Of a stretch of DNA of 29,419 nucleotides, positions 13,939 through 19,404 are shown in pieces. The number at the start of each line of letters is the position of its first letter. The stretch's first letter is position 1. The notes under the pieces were generated by a model that worked only from the letters and a program-made list of their open reading frames with translations, did not search any database and was not told the DNA's origin. The DNA is from a virus. The position numbers and the translations under genes are program-made. The stretch spans positions 1 to 29,419 of the IMG/VR virus record IMGVR_UViG_3300032315_000466, one strand, 5' to 3'.

Positions 13939-14769
13939 ATGAAAACTTATCAAGAGTTTGTTTCCGAAGCAAAGAAGTGCTGGCCTGGGTATAAGAAAAA
14001 AGGCACCAAAAAACTATTTGGAAAGACGTATAATAATTGTGTAAAAGAAGAAATTGAACTAGAAGAAAGTTCTACTGGTGAAAAGACCAGAGGTAAAGCA
14101 ACTCTCGCAAGAGGTAGAGGTGCTGATATGACTAGAAGTGAAAGATCTACAGCAGCAGTCGCAAAGAAAGCAGGATTGAAAGGGACTGGTAAGTATTCCA
14201 CTAAAGACTTAAGAAAACCTGCAAGAGATTATACAACTTATGATAGTGAAGATACTGATGATGATTACGGAAGCACAGAACAAGACCATTTTATTCGCAC
14301 ATATCCATCAGCAAGAGCAGCAGCAAAAGGTGAAAGACTGATTACTAAGATGAAAGCAGCAGGAAGAACTCTATCTGGTATGACTAAACTGAAAACCGCA
14401 CCTTCAAGTGAAAGTGTAAGAAGAGTGAAAGATTTGAAGAAGCAAATGACGAAATCGGGTGCGAATAAAACTGGAAAAGTTCATACTGTAGATATTATGC
14501 ATCGTGATAGTAATGTAGGTAAAGGTGATAGAAAAAAAAGAATGGAAAGGGGAAAAAACTTTATTCAAGCAATCAAAGATACACCAAAACACTTGAAGAA
14601 AGCAGGAGCAAAGAAAGGTGATACTGTAATTGGAAAACCAACAGCAGTTATGGATGGTGAGGATAAGAAAACTGGTGAAGCAAAGAGAGCAAAACTTTAT
14701 AAAAATATCTTTGGTAAAAGGAGCACCAAAAAGTCAGAAAAAACGGGACTTATGACAGGTAAAGTTTAA
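13939..14769 (+). CDS. Capsid-targeted basic protein with WPGY module, 276 aa
   Basis: It begins MKTYQEFVSEA, almost the T4 internal-protein signal itself. Next comes CWPGYKKKGTKKLFGKTYNN with a C13...C34 pair, a module I recall in several cyanophage virion-associated proteins. The remainder is very basic and Ala/Gly/Thr-rich, with an acidic island (YDSEDTDDDYGSTEQDH) around residues 94-110. The C-terminal half (GDTVIGKPTAVMDGEDKKTG then RAKLYKNIFGK) is more folded and contains HRD at 192-194. No enzyme is identified. It closes the packaged-protein operon before a strong terminator. Confidence 0.75.
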   Translation: MKTYQEFVSEAKKCWPGYKKKGTKKLFGKTYNNCVKEEIELEESSTGEKTRGKATLARGRGADMTRSERSTAAVAKKAGLKGTGKYSTKDLRKPARDYTTYDSEDTDDDYGSTEQDHFIRTYPSARAAAKGERLITKMKAAGRTLSGMTKLKTAPSSESVRRVKDLKKQMTKSGANKTGKVHTVDIMHRDSNVGKGDRKKRMERGKNFIQAIKDTPKHLKKAGAKKGDTVIGKPTAVMDGEDKKTGEAKRAKLYKNIFGKRSTKKSEKTGLMTGKV

Positions 14770-14795
14770 TAGGACAATCTTCAAACTGTCCCACC

Positions 14796-14819
14796 GACCC
14801 CCACAAGGGGGTCTTTTTT
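14796..14819 (+). terminator. Strong rho-independent terminator
   Basis: GACCCCC (14796-14802), loop ACAA, GGGGGTC (14807-14813) and six T. It ends the capsid-targeted operon. A weaker hairpin GGACA...TGTCC (14772-14790) lies just before it. Confidence 0.9.
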
Positions 14820-14823
14820 GTGC

Positions 14824-14829
14824 TATGAT
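14824..14829 (+). promoter_or_regulatory. Promoter -10 box directly after the terminator
   Basis: TGCTATGATAC gives an extended-type -10 (TATGAT) 20 nt before the ATG at 14850. No good -35 is present; the terminator stem occupies its place. Confidence 0.5.
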
Positions 14830-14849
14830 ACTGGAAACCAAAGAAACCT

Positions 14850-15260
14850 ATGGAACTGACTGTACTTGCTTACAAACTTGAAGATGGACTATGGGCATTT
14901 GACCACCCTCATAACGATACAGTCCAAGAACTTTTGATGAATGGAACTGAAGAAGCAATTGACGAATACTTTTATTTTGAAACTGGACGACACGCAGTTG
15001 AAAAAGACCAAATGGAAATCATTTTGAATACAGAAGAACCAGAGGATTATGATACTTTGCTTGTAAAAGAAGTTAGTGATGATGATGGAACTACATATAT
15101 GGATACGACACTTTGTATTCCTGTATGGTTGTGTCCTTGGTTACAAGGATACTTTGGATTTATTCCTGAGGAAATATATATTAAAGTTCGTCCAATTAAC
15201 AAAGGTCTTGAAGCATTCGTGAAAAATACAGGGATGAGACGGTTTCTGGACCGTCCCTGA
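14850..15260 (+). CDS. Conserved phage protein of DUF6717 type, 136 aa
   Basis: The pattern starts with LYKLEDGLWAFDHP-like text (LTVLAYKLEDGLWAFDHPHN), continues with a central acidic part and ends with the WLCPWLQGYFGFIPEEIYIK segment. I recall this pattern from a small family of unknown function (DUF6717 type) found in phages and environmental bacteria. No catalytic residues are obvious. The end of the gene overlaps a short GC hairpin (GACGGT..ACCGTC). Confidence 0.65.
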   Translation: MELTVLAYKLEDGLWAFDHPHNDTVQELLMNGTEEAIDEYFYFETGRHAVEKDQMEIILNTEEPEDYDTLLVKEVSDDDGTTYMDTTLCIPVWLCPWLQGYFGFIPEEIYIKVRPINKGLEAFVKNTGMRRFLDRP

Positions 15261-15264
15261 CCCC

Positions 15265-15293
15265 TTGCCAAGCACCCCAATTCGTGCTATGAT
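15265..15293 (+). promoter_or_regulatory. Sigma70-type promoter
   Basis: TTGCCA (15265-15270), a 17-nt spacer and TATGAT (15288-15293), followed by the leader TACTAGGTAATCAA that is shared with the promoters at 26777 and 28944. Confidence 0.7.
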
Positions 15294-15321
15294 TACTAGG
15301 TAATCAAATGAGTGAGGCACG

Positions 15322-15552
15322 ATGGAAGTTCTTGAAATCAAAACCTCTGGTGCGATTGCTAAACTTTCTTTCAATACTGAAACCAGTGAAGTAGGTGTTG
15401 CTTATACTTACAAACCTGATAAGTTCTATCTTTTCAAGTGTGATAGTATTGATGGTTTCAAAGACAAACTTTATACTGCTTTTGATAATGGAGAAAGTGT
15501 TGGTAAGATGATTTCTGATCTCAAAAAAGATGGAACTCTTATGAGTGTCTAG
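15322..15552 (+). CDS. KTSC-like small protein, 76 aa
   Basis: It starts MEVLEIKTSGAIAKLSFNTE. The order SGAIAKLSF, then VAYTYKPDKFYLFKCDSIDG, a helix (FKDKLYTAFDNGESVGKMIS) and a short tail fits the KTSC fold (about 60 residues), a small domain often attached to RNA-related proteins. It stands alone here. A TAG stop is followed by a T-rich run (TTTTTTATTTTTT) that may end transcription. Confidence 0.65.
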   Translation: MEVLEIKTSGAIAKLSFNTETSEVGVAYTYKPDKFYLFKCDSIDGFKDKLYTAFDNGESVGKMISDLKKDGTLMSV

Positions 15553-15567
15553 TTTTTTATTTTTTCT

Positions 15568-15639
15568 GCTCGTTTAGCAATCTAGGAATGCAATCGTCTC
15601 ATAAACGATAGAAGGTCGGGGCAGAACCGACAACGAGCA
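15568..15639 (+). tRNA. tRNA-Met(CAT), atypical T-loop
   Basis: The cloverleaf has acceptor GCTCGTT/AACGAGC, D-stem GCA/TGC with GG in the loop, anticodon stem ATCGT/ACGAT with loop CTCATAA, and T-stem GTCGG/CCGAC. The T-loop is GGCAGAA and not the usual TTCRANY, so standard models may score it poorly. G1-C72 argues against an initiator. A CAT anticodon could also be an Ile tRNA that needs lysidine. Confidence 0.6.
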
Positions 15640-15640
15640 C

Positions 15641-15669
15641 TTGACTATTATGATTCTTTGAGTTATAAT
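15641..15669 (+). promoter_or_regulatory. Strong sigma70-type promoter of the intron-containing tRNA
   Basis: TTGACT (15641-15646), a 17-nt spacer and TATAAT (15664-15669), then the GTCTCATACACA leader 14 nt before the tRNA. Confidence 0.85.
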
Positions 15670-15683
15670 AGTCTCATACACAA

Positions 15684-15954
15684 GCCCGTGTAGCCCAGCG
15701 GAAGAGGCAAGAGACTTATGAAAATTGAGCCTCATTTAGGAAACTTTATGAGTGTAATTCCTCAAATTCGGTGAAACCTGTAAAATGGCAATACCGAGCC
15801 AAGCATCGTAAGATGAAGGTGTAACGACTAGACGGGGAACATCTAAACCAAAAGGTATGATGAAGGTATAGTCTAGACCACAAACCGAAAGGGTAGTGAA
15901 AACTATAGTGGTAAGAAAATCTCTCAAGCGGTGGTTCGAATCCACTCACGGGTA
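15684..15954 (+). tRNA. tRNA-Leu(TAA) split by a group I intron
   Basis: 5' exon 15684-15717 (acceptor GCCCGTG to anticodon half-loop CTT); 3' exon 15916-15954 (AAAATCTCT to CACGGGT and discriminator A). Joined, they give the loop CTTAAAA, anticodon TAA, stem AGAGA/TCTCT, T-arm GGTGG TTCGAAT CCACT. The variable loop is only five nt (CAAGC), unlike normal Leu tRNAs. The other Leu tRNAs of this array share this, notably the one at 21094, whose D-arm and anticodon stem match closely. Confidence 0.85.
15718..15915 (+). other. Group I self-splicing intron, 198 nt
   Basis: The insertion is at the same anticodon-loop position (U34|A35) as the cyanobacterial tRNA-Leu(UAA) intron. Visible core parts: guide AATTGAGCC near the 5' end (U-G pair at the splice site), a P-type element CAAATTCGGTGAAACC, a Q-type element AATACCGAGCCAAGC, an R-type element AACGACTAGACGGG, an S-type AAGGTATAGTCTAGACC, and a terminal G at 15915. 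GAGCCAAGC and GACTAGACGG match my memory of the cyanobacterial and plastid intron. No ORF lies inside. Precise splice sites are inferred from that homology. Confidence 0.88.
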
Positions 15955-15970
15955 TGAACCGATAAACTTA

Positions 15971-15978
15971 TATAAATA
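15971..15978 (+). promoter_or_regulatory. T4-type late promoter box TATAAATA
   Basis: TATAAATA lies 22 nt before the HNH start codon. It is placed between the intron-split tRNA and the endonuclease gene, giving the latter its own late transcription. Confidence 0.6.
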
Positions 15979-16000
15979 ACTATATAATGCGTTTATCAGT

Positions 16001-16714
16001 ATGAAACATTCATATACAATAGAAGAGTTTAAAAGTGCTGTTTTGGGAAGTTATTCTATTGCTCAGACACTCACTAAACTTGGGGTCGCTCCAAAAGGAG
16101 GTAACTATAGAGTATTTAAAAAATTTGAAAAACTCTATGAAATAGATACTTCTCACTTTACTGGTCAAGGTCATTTAAAAGGAAAAACACATAACTTTAA
16201 TACTATTCCATTATGTGAGATATTGGTTAAAGATTATGAGTATAGTTCAAATAAACTTAGAAAAAGATTAATAAGTGAAGGAATAAAAGAACATAAATGC
16301 GAATGTTGTGGTCTAAATGAGTGGTTAGGTGAACCAATACCATTAGAACTAGACCATATTAATGGAGACCATTATAACAATATATTAGAAAATTTAAAAA
16401 TTTTATGCCCAAATTGTCACGCTAAAACACCAACATATCGTGGTAAAAATAAAAAAAGTAAAAAGTCAGAAACTATAAGAACAAAAACTGAAAGAATACG
16501 AACTAAAAAAGTTTATAATTGTTTATCTTGTGATATAGAATTAAGTGGAAAATGTAAAACGAATCTTTGCGTTTCTTGCTATTCAAAATCTCAAAGAAGA
16601 GTTGAAAGACCACCTATAGAACAATTACTTAGAGAAGTACAAGAAAGTTCTTATGTTGCTGTTGGGAAAAAATACGGAGTTAGTGATAAAACTATTTGTA
16701 AATGGTTAAAATAA
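16001..16714 (+). CDS. HNH homing endonuclease, 237 aa
   Basis: Residues 1-60 hold a DNA-binding N-domain (SYSIAQTLTKLGVAPKGGNY, IDTSHFTGQGHLKGK). The HNH zinc fold lies at 100-140: CECCG, LELDHINGDHYNN, LENLKILCPNCH, with the Cys pairs, catalytic D-H and N and final H all present. A second zinc-ribbon-like CLSCDIELSGKC follows at about 174. The C-terminus (AVGKKYGVSDKTICKWLK) is a helix-turn-helix. This is the full architecture of the common free-standing phage HNH enzymes. Its location 46 nt after the intron-split tRNA makes it the likely driver of intron spread (inference). Confidence 0.9.
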   Translation: MKHSYTIEEFKSAVLGSYSIAQTLTKLGVAPKGGNYRVFKKFEKLYEIDTSHFTGQGHLKGKTHNFNTIPLCEILVKDYEYSSNKLRKRLISEGIKEHKCECCGLNEWLGEPIPLELDHINGDHYNNILENLKILCPNCHAKTPTYRGKNKKSKKSETIRTKTERIRTKKVYNCLSCDIELSGKCKTNLCVSCYSKSQRRVERPPIEQLLREVQESSYVAVGKKYGVSDKTICKWLK

Positions 16715-16737
16715 ATATAAGATATTGAAACACAACA

Positions 16738-17037
16738 ATGTCTTATAAGTTTAAAATCACTCACGCATACTGTTGGTATAATCAATGCAGTATGATTGTA
16801 AGAATGTATTTTATTCAGGATGTTCCATTTACCTTCGATGAACTTCCTGAAAGCGCAATATATGATAAAGAACTGATTGAAATTGCGAATAAGTATTATC
16901 ACTATGAACCAGAAGATTTGTATAAAAATTCTTTCTATCTTATAGACGAGGAAGCACATCCTTGTCTTTTTGATTTAGAATTAGAAAATCCAGAAGATAT
17001 GCCACCTGATGTAGAGTATGAATATGAGAGAGAATAA
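16738..17037 (+). CDS. Hypothetical acidic protein, 99 aa
   Basis: It starts MSYKFKITHAYCWYNQCSMI. A beta-rich N-terminal half is followed by a helix (KELIEIANKYYHYEPEDLYK) and a strongly acidic tail (ENPEDMPPDVEYEYERE). ACAACAATG shows no ribosome binding site. Unknown function. Confidence 0.65.
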   Translation: MSYKFKITHAYCWYNQCSMIVRMYFIQDVPFTFDELPESAIYDKELIEIANKYYHYEPEDLYKNSFYLIDEEAHPCLFDLELENPEDMPPDVEYEYERE

Positions 17038-17076
17038 TGAAACCATAAATAAATACATTAGAACCATAATAAAGTT

Positions 17077-17721
17077 ATGAACTACAAGGATCTACAGAAT
17101 ATTGCGTTTCTTTCTCAAGAAATTCTTACCGAATCAGCAACTAAAGAGCACGATGCTTTGGATCGTTGGCCTTATACTTCTCCTTATCTTCAAGAATCAA
17201 CTGAAGTTTCTGAAGAAAGAGCACCTGGCGTAAAACCTTACGGAGGTGGCAAAGAAGTAGGAGATAAAATGAGAGCAGGTTACGGTATAAAAATTACACC
17301 AAAACCACCTTCTGGTAAAAAGGGAGATGGAAGTGGATATGGTGAGGACAAGAAGTTCGCCAAACCCGATGATAAAATTGAAAAGCCAGGAACCACTGTT
17401 CCAGAACCAAAGAAAGGTGGATATGGTAGAATTTCAAGAACTATTCCTTATGGCATTGGAGATCACGCAACTCCAACTCAATCAAGAGTTTCTGTAATAG
17501 TTAGAAAGGACCCTGGGGCACCAACTTCACAAAAACTTCCACCAGAAGATAAGAAGAAACTAAGTCGTGAAATCATCAGAAAACCAAAGAATGAAGAGTA
17601 TGATCTCTATGATGTAATTCTTTCTCATCTTCTTGATGAAGGTTATGCTGAAACTGTTGAAAACGCAGAAGCAATTATGGTGAATATGAGTGAAGAGTGG
17701 AGAGATTCCATTCTCGGTTGA
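17077..17721 (+). CDS. Cyanophage virion-type protein with C-terminal helical module, 214 aa
   Basis: The N-terminal 30 residues (NYKDLQNIAFLSQEILTESA) form a helix ending in ...LTE-S, which is similar to, but not, the capsid-targeting signal. The middle is Pro/Gly/Lys-rich and probably disordered (KPYGGGKEVGDKMRAGYG). The end (YDLYDVILSHLLDEGYAETV then AIMVNMSEEWRDSILG) is a module that I recall at the C-terminus of many cyanophage structural or hypothetical proteins. CATAAATA at 17044 is a late-promoter-like box. A virion or assembly role is likely. Confidence 0.75.
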   Translation: MNYKDLQNIAFLSQEILTESATKEHDALDRWPYTSPYLQESTEVSEERAPGVKPYGGGKEVGDKMRAGYGIKITPKPPSGKKGDGSGYGEDKKFAKPDDKIEKPGTTVPEPKKGGYGRISRTIPYGIGDHATPTQSRVSVIVRKDPGAPTSQKLPPEDKKKLSREIIRKPKNEEYDLYDVILSHLLDEGYAETVENAEAIMVNMSEEWRDSILG

Positions 17722-17725
17722 TAAT

Positions 17726-17754
17726 TTGACAAAACTCCAAAAAACTGTTATATA
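17726..17754 (+). promoter_or_regulatory. Sigma70-type promoter
   Basis: TTGACA (17726-17731), a 17-nt spacer and TATATA (17749-17754), with TATAAT four nt further on. It precedes a 32-codon gene. Confidence 0.7.
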
Positions 17755-17776
17755 TAATATACACAACATTCAAACA

Positions 17777-17875
17777 ATGACTAATCTCCATTCACAACCT
17801 AAGAGTGATTATCCGATGAACCGCTGGTTTATTGGAGAGACCCTCTTGGTTGCGAATATGATAAGTCAAAGTTAA
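17777..17875 (+). CDS. Micro-protein, 32 aa
   Basis: A 32-codon frame, MTNLHSQPKSDYPMNRWFIG then ETLLVANMISQS, sits alone between a good promoter and a terminator. That isolation is the main evidence. The ribosome binding site is weak. A longer in-frame reading from 17690 would run through the promoter and is rejected. Confidence 0.5.
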   Translation: MTNLHSQPKSDYPMNRWFIGETLLVANMISQS

Positions 17876-17899
17876 AAGACAAATCATAATCAGCAATTA

Positions 17900-17934
17900 A
17901 GAGGGAGAATCCAAAAGGTTCCCCCTCTTTTTTT
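17900..17934 (+). terminator. Rho-independent terminator
   Basis: AGAGGGAGAA, a 9-nt loop, then TTCCCCCTCT and a run of seven T (17928-17934). It separates the micro-gene from the tandem promoters of the tRNA array. Confidence 0.85.
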
Positions 17935-18007
17935 ATGCCTTTTGTGCCAGTTGAGCAACTGGTCGTATGATTTGCCACTAGGGTCCAAACTCTGGTATAT
18001 TGATTGG

Positions 18008-18031
18008 GTGGTGAGGGAAGCAGTCCTCAAA
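18008..18031 (+). repeat. 24-bp direct repeat, copy 1
   Basis: Starts GTGGTGAGGGAAGCAG and ends CTCAAA; identical to 18104-18127. It lies in the transcribed leader just after a promoter -10 box. Confidence 0.85.
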
Positions 18032-18103
18032 CCTCCTGTGTGCCACTCACGAGACTGGCACAACCCACTTGACTCCCTCCGGTGTCTGTGGTATTCTAAG
18101 GGA

Positions 18104-18127
18104 GTGGTGAGGGAAGCAGTCCTCAAA
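18104..18127 (+). repeat. 24-bp direct repeat, copy 2
   Basis: Identical to 18008-18031 over all 24 nt and in the same position relative to its promoter. Confidence 0.85.
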
Positions 18128-18161
18128 GAAACTTGAAAACTGAATATTTACCATATTATAT

Positions 18162-18233
18162 GGGTCAGTAACTCAATGGAAGAGTACCGGGCTTTTAACC
18201 TGAAAGTTGTGGGTTCGAGTCCCACCTGACCCA
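18162..18233 (+). tRNA. tRNA-Lys(TTT)
   Basis: Acceptor GGGTCAG/CTGACCC, anticodon loop CTTTTAA, T-arm GTGGG TTCGAGT CCCAC, discriminator A; no encoded CCA. The outer anticodon-stem pair is mismatched (C-A). Confidence 0.9.
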
Positions 18234-18313
18234 TTGACCGAGAATGTCATTAAACTATAGATGATTCAGCAAAAAAACTTTTTTTTGGTAAAAAAACAAC
18301 ATCATCTAGTCTT

Positions 18314-18402
18314 GGGTGTGTGTCTACTGTTGGCAACGTAGTATCAGTCTGTAAAACTGAAGTGGTTTTTTAGCCTCGGGGGTTCAATTCCCTCCGCACC
18401 CA
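18314..18402 (+). tRNA. tRNA-Tyr(GTA)
   Basis: Class II tRNA with acceptor GGGTGTG/CGCACCC, anticodon stem TCAGT/ACTGA, loop CTGTAAA, a long variable arm and T-loop TTCAATT. CCA not encoded. Confidence 0.92.
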
Positions 18403-18404
18403 TT

Positions 18405-18483
18405 TGCCGTGGTTCAAAACTTTAGATAAGTCCAGTGGGGCACTTATCAAAAAGTTTTGGTTTAGATTCACGACCACACGGCA
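18405..18483 (+). ncRNA. Unassigned structured RNA, tRNA-like ends
   Basis: TGCCGTG (18405-18411) pairs fully with CACGGCA (18477-18483), like a 7-bp acceptor stem. GGTT/GACC forms a T-arm-like helix. In place of D and anticodon arms there is one long hairpin: AAAACTTT/AAAGTTTT then GATAAGT/ACTTATC. It sits between tRNA-Tyr and tRNA-Asp in the same array. It may be a decayed tRNA or a separate small RNA. Confidence 0.45.
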
Positions 18484-18488
18484 TATTT

Positions 18489-18561
18489 GGCTCTATAGTG
18501 AAGTGGTCTATCACGCCTACCTGTCTAGTAGGAATCACGAGTTCGAATCTCGTTAGAGTCG
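18489..18561 (+). tRNA. tRNA-Asp(GTC)
   Basis: Acceptor GGCTCTA/TAGAGTC, anticodon stem CCTAC/GTAGG, loop CTGTCTA, T-loop TTCGAAT, discriminator G as expected for Asp. Confidence 0.92.
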
Positions 18562-18563
18562 TT

Positions 18564-18606
18564 GCTGATTTGCGCTGGAGCTGATAATCCAGAATGCCGT
18601 CAGCAT
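18564..18606 (+). other. Hairpin element between tRNAs
   Basis: GCTGA...TCAGC encloses CTGGA GCTGATAA TCCAG with unpaired interiors. The total is 43 nt, too short for a tRNA, although the loop contains the Ile-type sequence CTGATAA. Purpose unknown; it may be a processing site. Confidence 0.35.
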
Positions 18607-18609
18607 CAA

Positions 18610-18681
18610 GTTCCTGTCGTCTAATGGTTAGGACGATGCCCTTTCAAGGCATAAACGAGGGTTCAAATCCCTTCAGGAATA
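18610..18681 (+). tRNA. tRNA-Glu(TTC)
   Basis: Acceptor GTTCCTG/CAGGAAT, anticodon stem ATGCC/GGCAT, loop CTTTCAA, T-loop TTCAAAT, discriminator A, and CCA encoded at 18682-18684. Confidence 0.92.
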
Positions 18682-18685
18682 CCAA

Positions 18686-18759
18686 CGGAATGTAGCTCAG
18701 TTTGGTAGAGCATTCGCTTTGGGAGCGAGAGGTCGCAGGTTCGAATCCTGTCATTCCGA
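18686..18759 (+). tRNA. tRNA-Pro(TGG)
   Basis: Acceptor CGGAATG/CATTCCG, D-arm GCTC/GAGC, anticodon stem TTCGC/GCGAG, loop TTTGGGA, T-loop TTCGAAT. Confidence 0.92.
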
Positions 18760-18783
18760 TTGGAGATTTATCTCCAAACTTAT

Positions 18784-18857
18784 GGGAACATGGTGTAGGT
18801 TGGTCGGCACGTATGTCTGAAGAACATGAGGTCACAGTTCGATTCTGTGTGTTCCCA
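18784..18857 (+). tRNA. tRNA-Phe(GAA)
   Basis: Acceptor GGGAACA/TGTTCCC, D-stem GTGT/GCAC, anticodon stem TATGT/ACATG, loop CTGAAGA, T-arm CACAG TTCGATT CTGTG. A short hairpin TGGAGATTTATCTCCA lies upstream. Confidence 0.9.
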
Positions 18858-18927
18858 TAAGAGGGCGGAAGCAACACACCTCTCTAAAAACGGGTTGGAG
18901 GTTGCAAGTTTCCATAAACTTGCCTGA
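18858..18927 (+). other. 70-nt spacer with an 8-bp hairpin
   Basis: GCAAGTTT CCAT AAACTTGC (about 18904-18923) is a perfect hairpin, and AGAGG/CCTCT can pair before it. I find no cloverleaf and no ORF. Confidence 0.35.
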
Positions 18928-19000
18928 TGGAATGTAGCTCAGTTGGTAGAGCACACGGCTGATAACCGTGCGGTCACGAGTTCAAGTCTCGTCGTTCCAA
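18928..19000 (+). tRNA. tRNA-Ile(GAT)
   Basis: Acceptor TGGAATG/CGTTCCA, D-arm GCTC/GAGC, anticodon stem CACGG/CCGTG, loop CTGATAA, T-loop TTCAAGT, discriminator A. Confidence 0.92.
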
Positions 19001-19154
19001 TTCCCCTTCGGGGGTTCAACAAGAGAAGTAGTAAGGATAGGTAACGCTGAACCCGTTGCTGAATGGTGAAGCCTTTGTCGGCGTTTCCCCCCCAACCCGG
19101 CTCATACCCGGTGCTTGGGGCTCCCCAACTAAAATCTTGTCTCGAAAGGGAAAC
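19001..19154 (+). other. 154-nt spacer with several hairpins
   Basis: Contains CCCCTTCGGGG, a GGGTTCA...TGAACCC pair (about 19012-19054), CCGG CTCATAC CCGG, and TTGGGGCTCCCCAA. GTTTCCC and GGGAAAC can pair around the last two. No ORF and no convincing cloverleaf; the CAT loop lacks D- and T-arms. Confidence 0.35.
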
Positions 19155-19223
19155 CGGAACGTAGTCTAATGGTAGGCAACTGGCACTGCCAGATTTATGC
19201 AGGTTCGAGTCCTGTCGTTCCAA
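19155..19223 (+). tRNA. Atypical tRNA, possibly tRNA-Gly(GCC)
   Basis: Acceptor CGGAACG/CGTTCCA (first pair C-A), D-stem GTCT/AGGC and T-arm GCAGG TTCGAGT CCTGT are sound. The anticodon region CTGGCACTGCCAG is a near-perfect inverted repeat, so the 7-nt loop would be GCACTGC with C at position 33. Reading T33-GCC-A would give Gly but breaks the stem. The gene is probably degenerate or non-standard. Confidence 0.55.
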
Positions 19224-19258
19224 TTCCCTTAAATGGGAATTTTACGGGGTCGAGCATC

Positions 19259-19303
19259 AGGTAAAGTTTCGTTAGGTAATAGATGTATTACTGCGAAATA
19301 CCT
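19259..19303 (+). ncRNA. Long irregular hairpin between tRNAs
   Basis: GGTA (19260)/TACC (19302), TTTCG/CGAAA and GTAATA GATG TATTAC stack into one extended hairpin. It resembles in style the long arm of the 18405 element. No tRNA features. Confidence 0.35.
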
Positions 19304-19311
19304 CTAGAATT

Positions 19312-19402
19312 GGAAGTGTGGCAGAGTCCGGTTTATTGCAGAATCCTGCTAAGATTCCGTGTCAAGTAATTGGCACCACTGGTTCAAATCCAGTCACTTC
19401 CG
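19312..19402 (+). tRNA. tRNA-Ser(GCT)
   Basis: Class II: acceptor GGAAGTG/CACTTCC, anticodon stem GAATC/GATTC, loop CTGCTAA, long variable arm, T-loop TTCAAAT, discriminator G. Its D-arm (GCAGAGTCCGGTTTATTGC) is the same as in tRNA-Ser(TGA) at 22187. Confidence 0.92.
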
Positions 19403-19404
19403 TT

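Larger units (their letters stand above)
17944..18127 (+). promoter_or_regulatory. Tandem duplicated promoters of the first tRNA array
   Basis: Unit 1: palindrome GTGCCAGTTGAGCAACTGG, TTGCCA (17972), an 18-nt spacer, TATATT (17996), then a 24-nt repeat beginning GTGGTGAGGG at 18008. Unit 2: palindrome GTGCCA-N10-TGGCAC (18040-18061), TTGACT (18069), a 17-nt spacer, TATTCT (18092), then the same 24-nt repeat at 18104-18127. The two units are 96 nt apart and lie directly upstream of tRNA-Lys. No gene lies between 17876 and 18161. Confidence 0.7.

Noticed and set aside
15736-15949. Two minus-strand frames of 67-69 aa inside the tRNA-Leu intron
   Set aside because: The group I intron core elements account for the sequence, and the frames read antisense to the tRNA exons.
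17944-18127. CRISPR-like repeat reading of the two 24-nt repeats
   Set aside because: Only two copies, each following a promoter at the same distance; no third repeat and no cas gene.
17942-18136. A 64-aa frame over the tandem promoters
   Set aside because: It covers two promoters, two palindromes and the 24-nt repeats; no start signal precedes it.
19084-19154. A possible tRNA-Met from GTTTCCC/GGGAAAC around CCGG CTCATAC CCGG
   Set aside because: The terminal stem and anticodon-like loop pair, but there is no D-arm and no T-arm of acceptable form next to the 3' strand.
18939-19223. Minus-strand open frame across tRNA-Ile and the following spacer (94 aa)
   Set aside because: It runs antisense through tRNA genes; open frames of this kind arise from the conserved GGTTCGAATCC T-arm sequence and carry no ribosome binding site.
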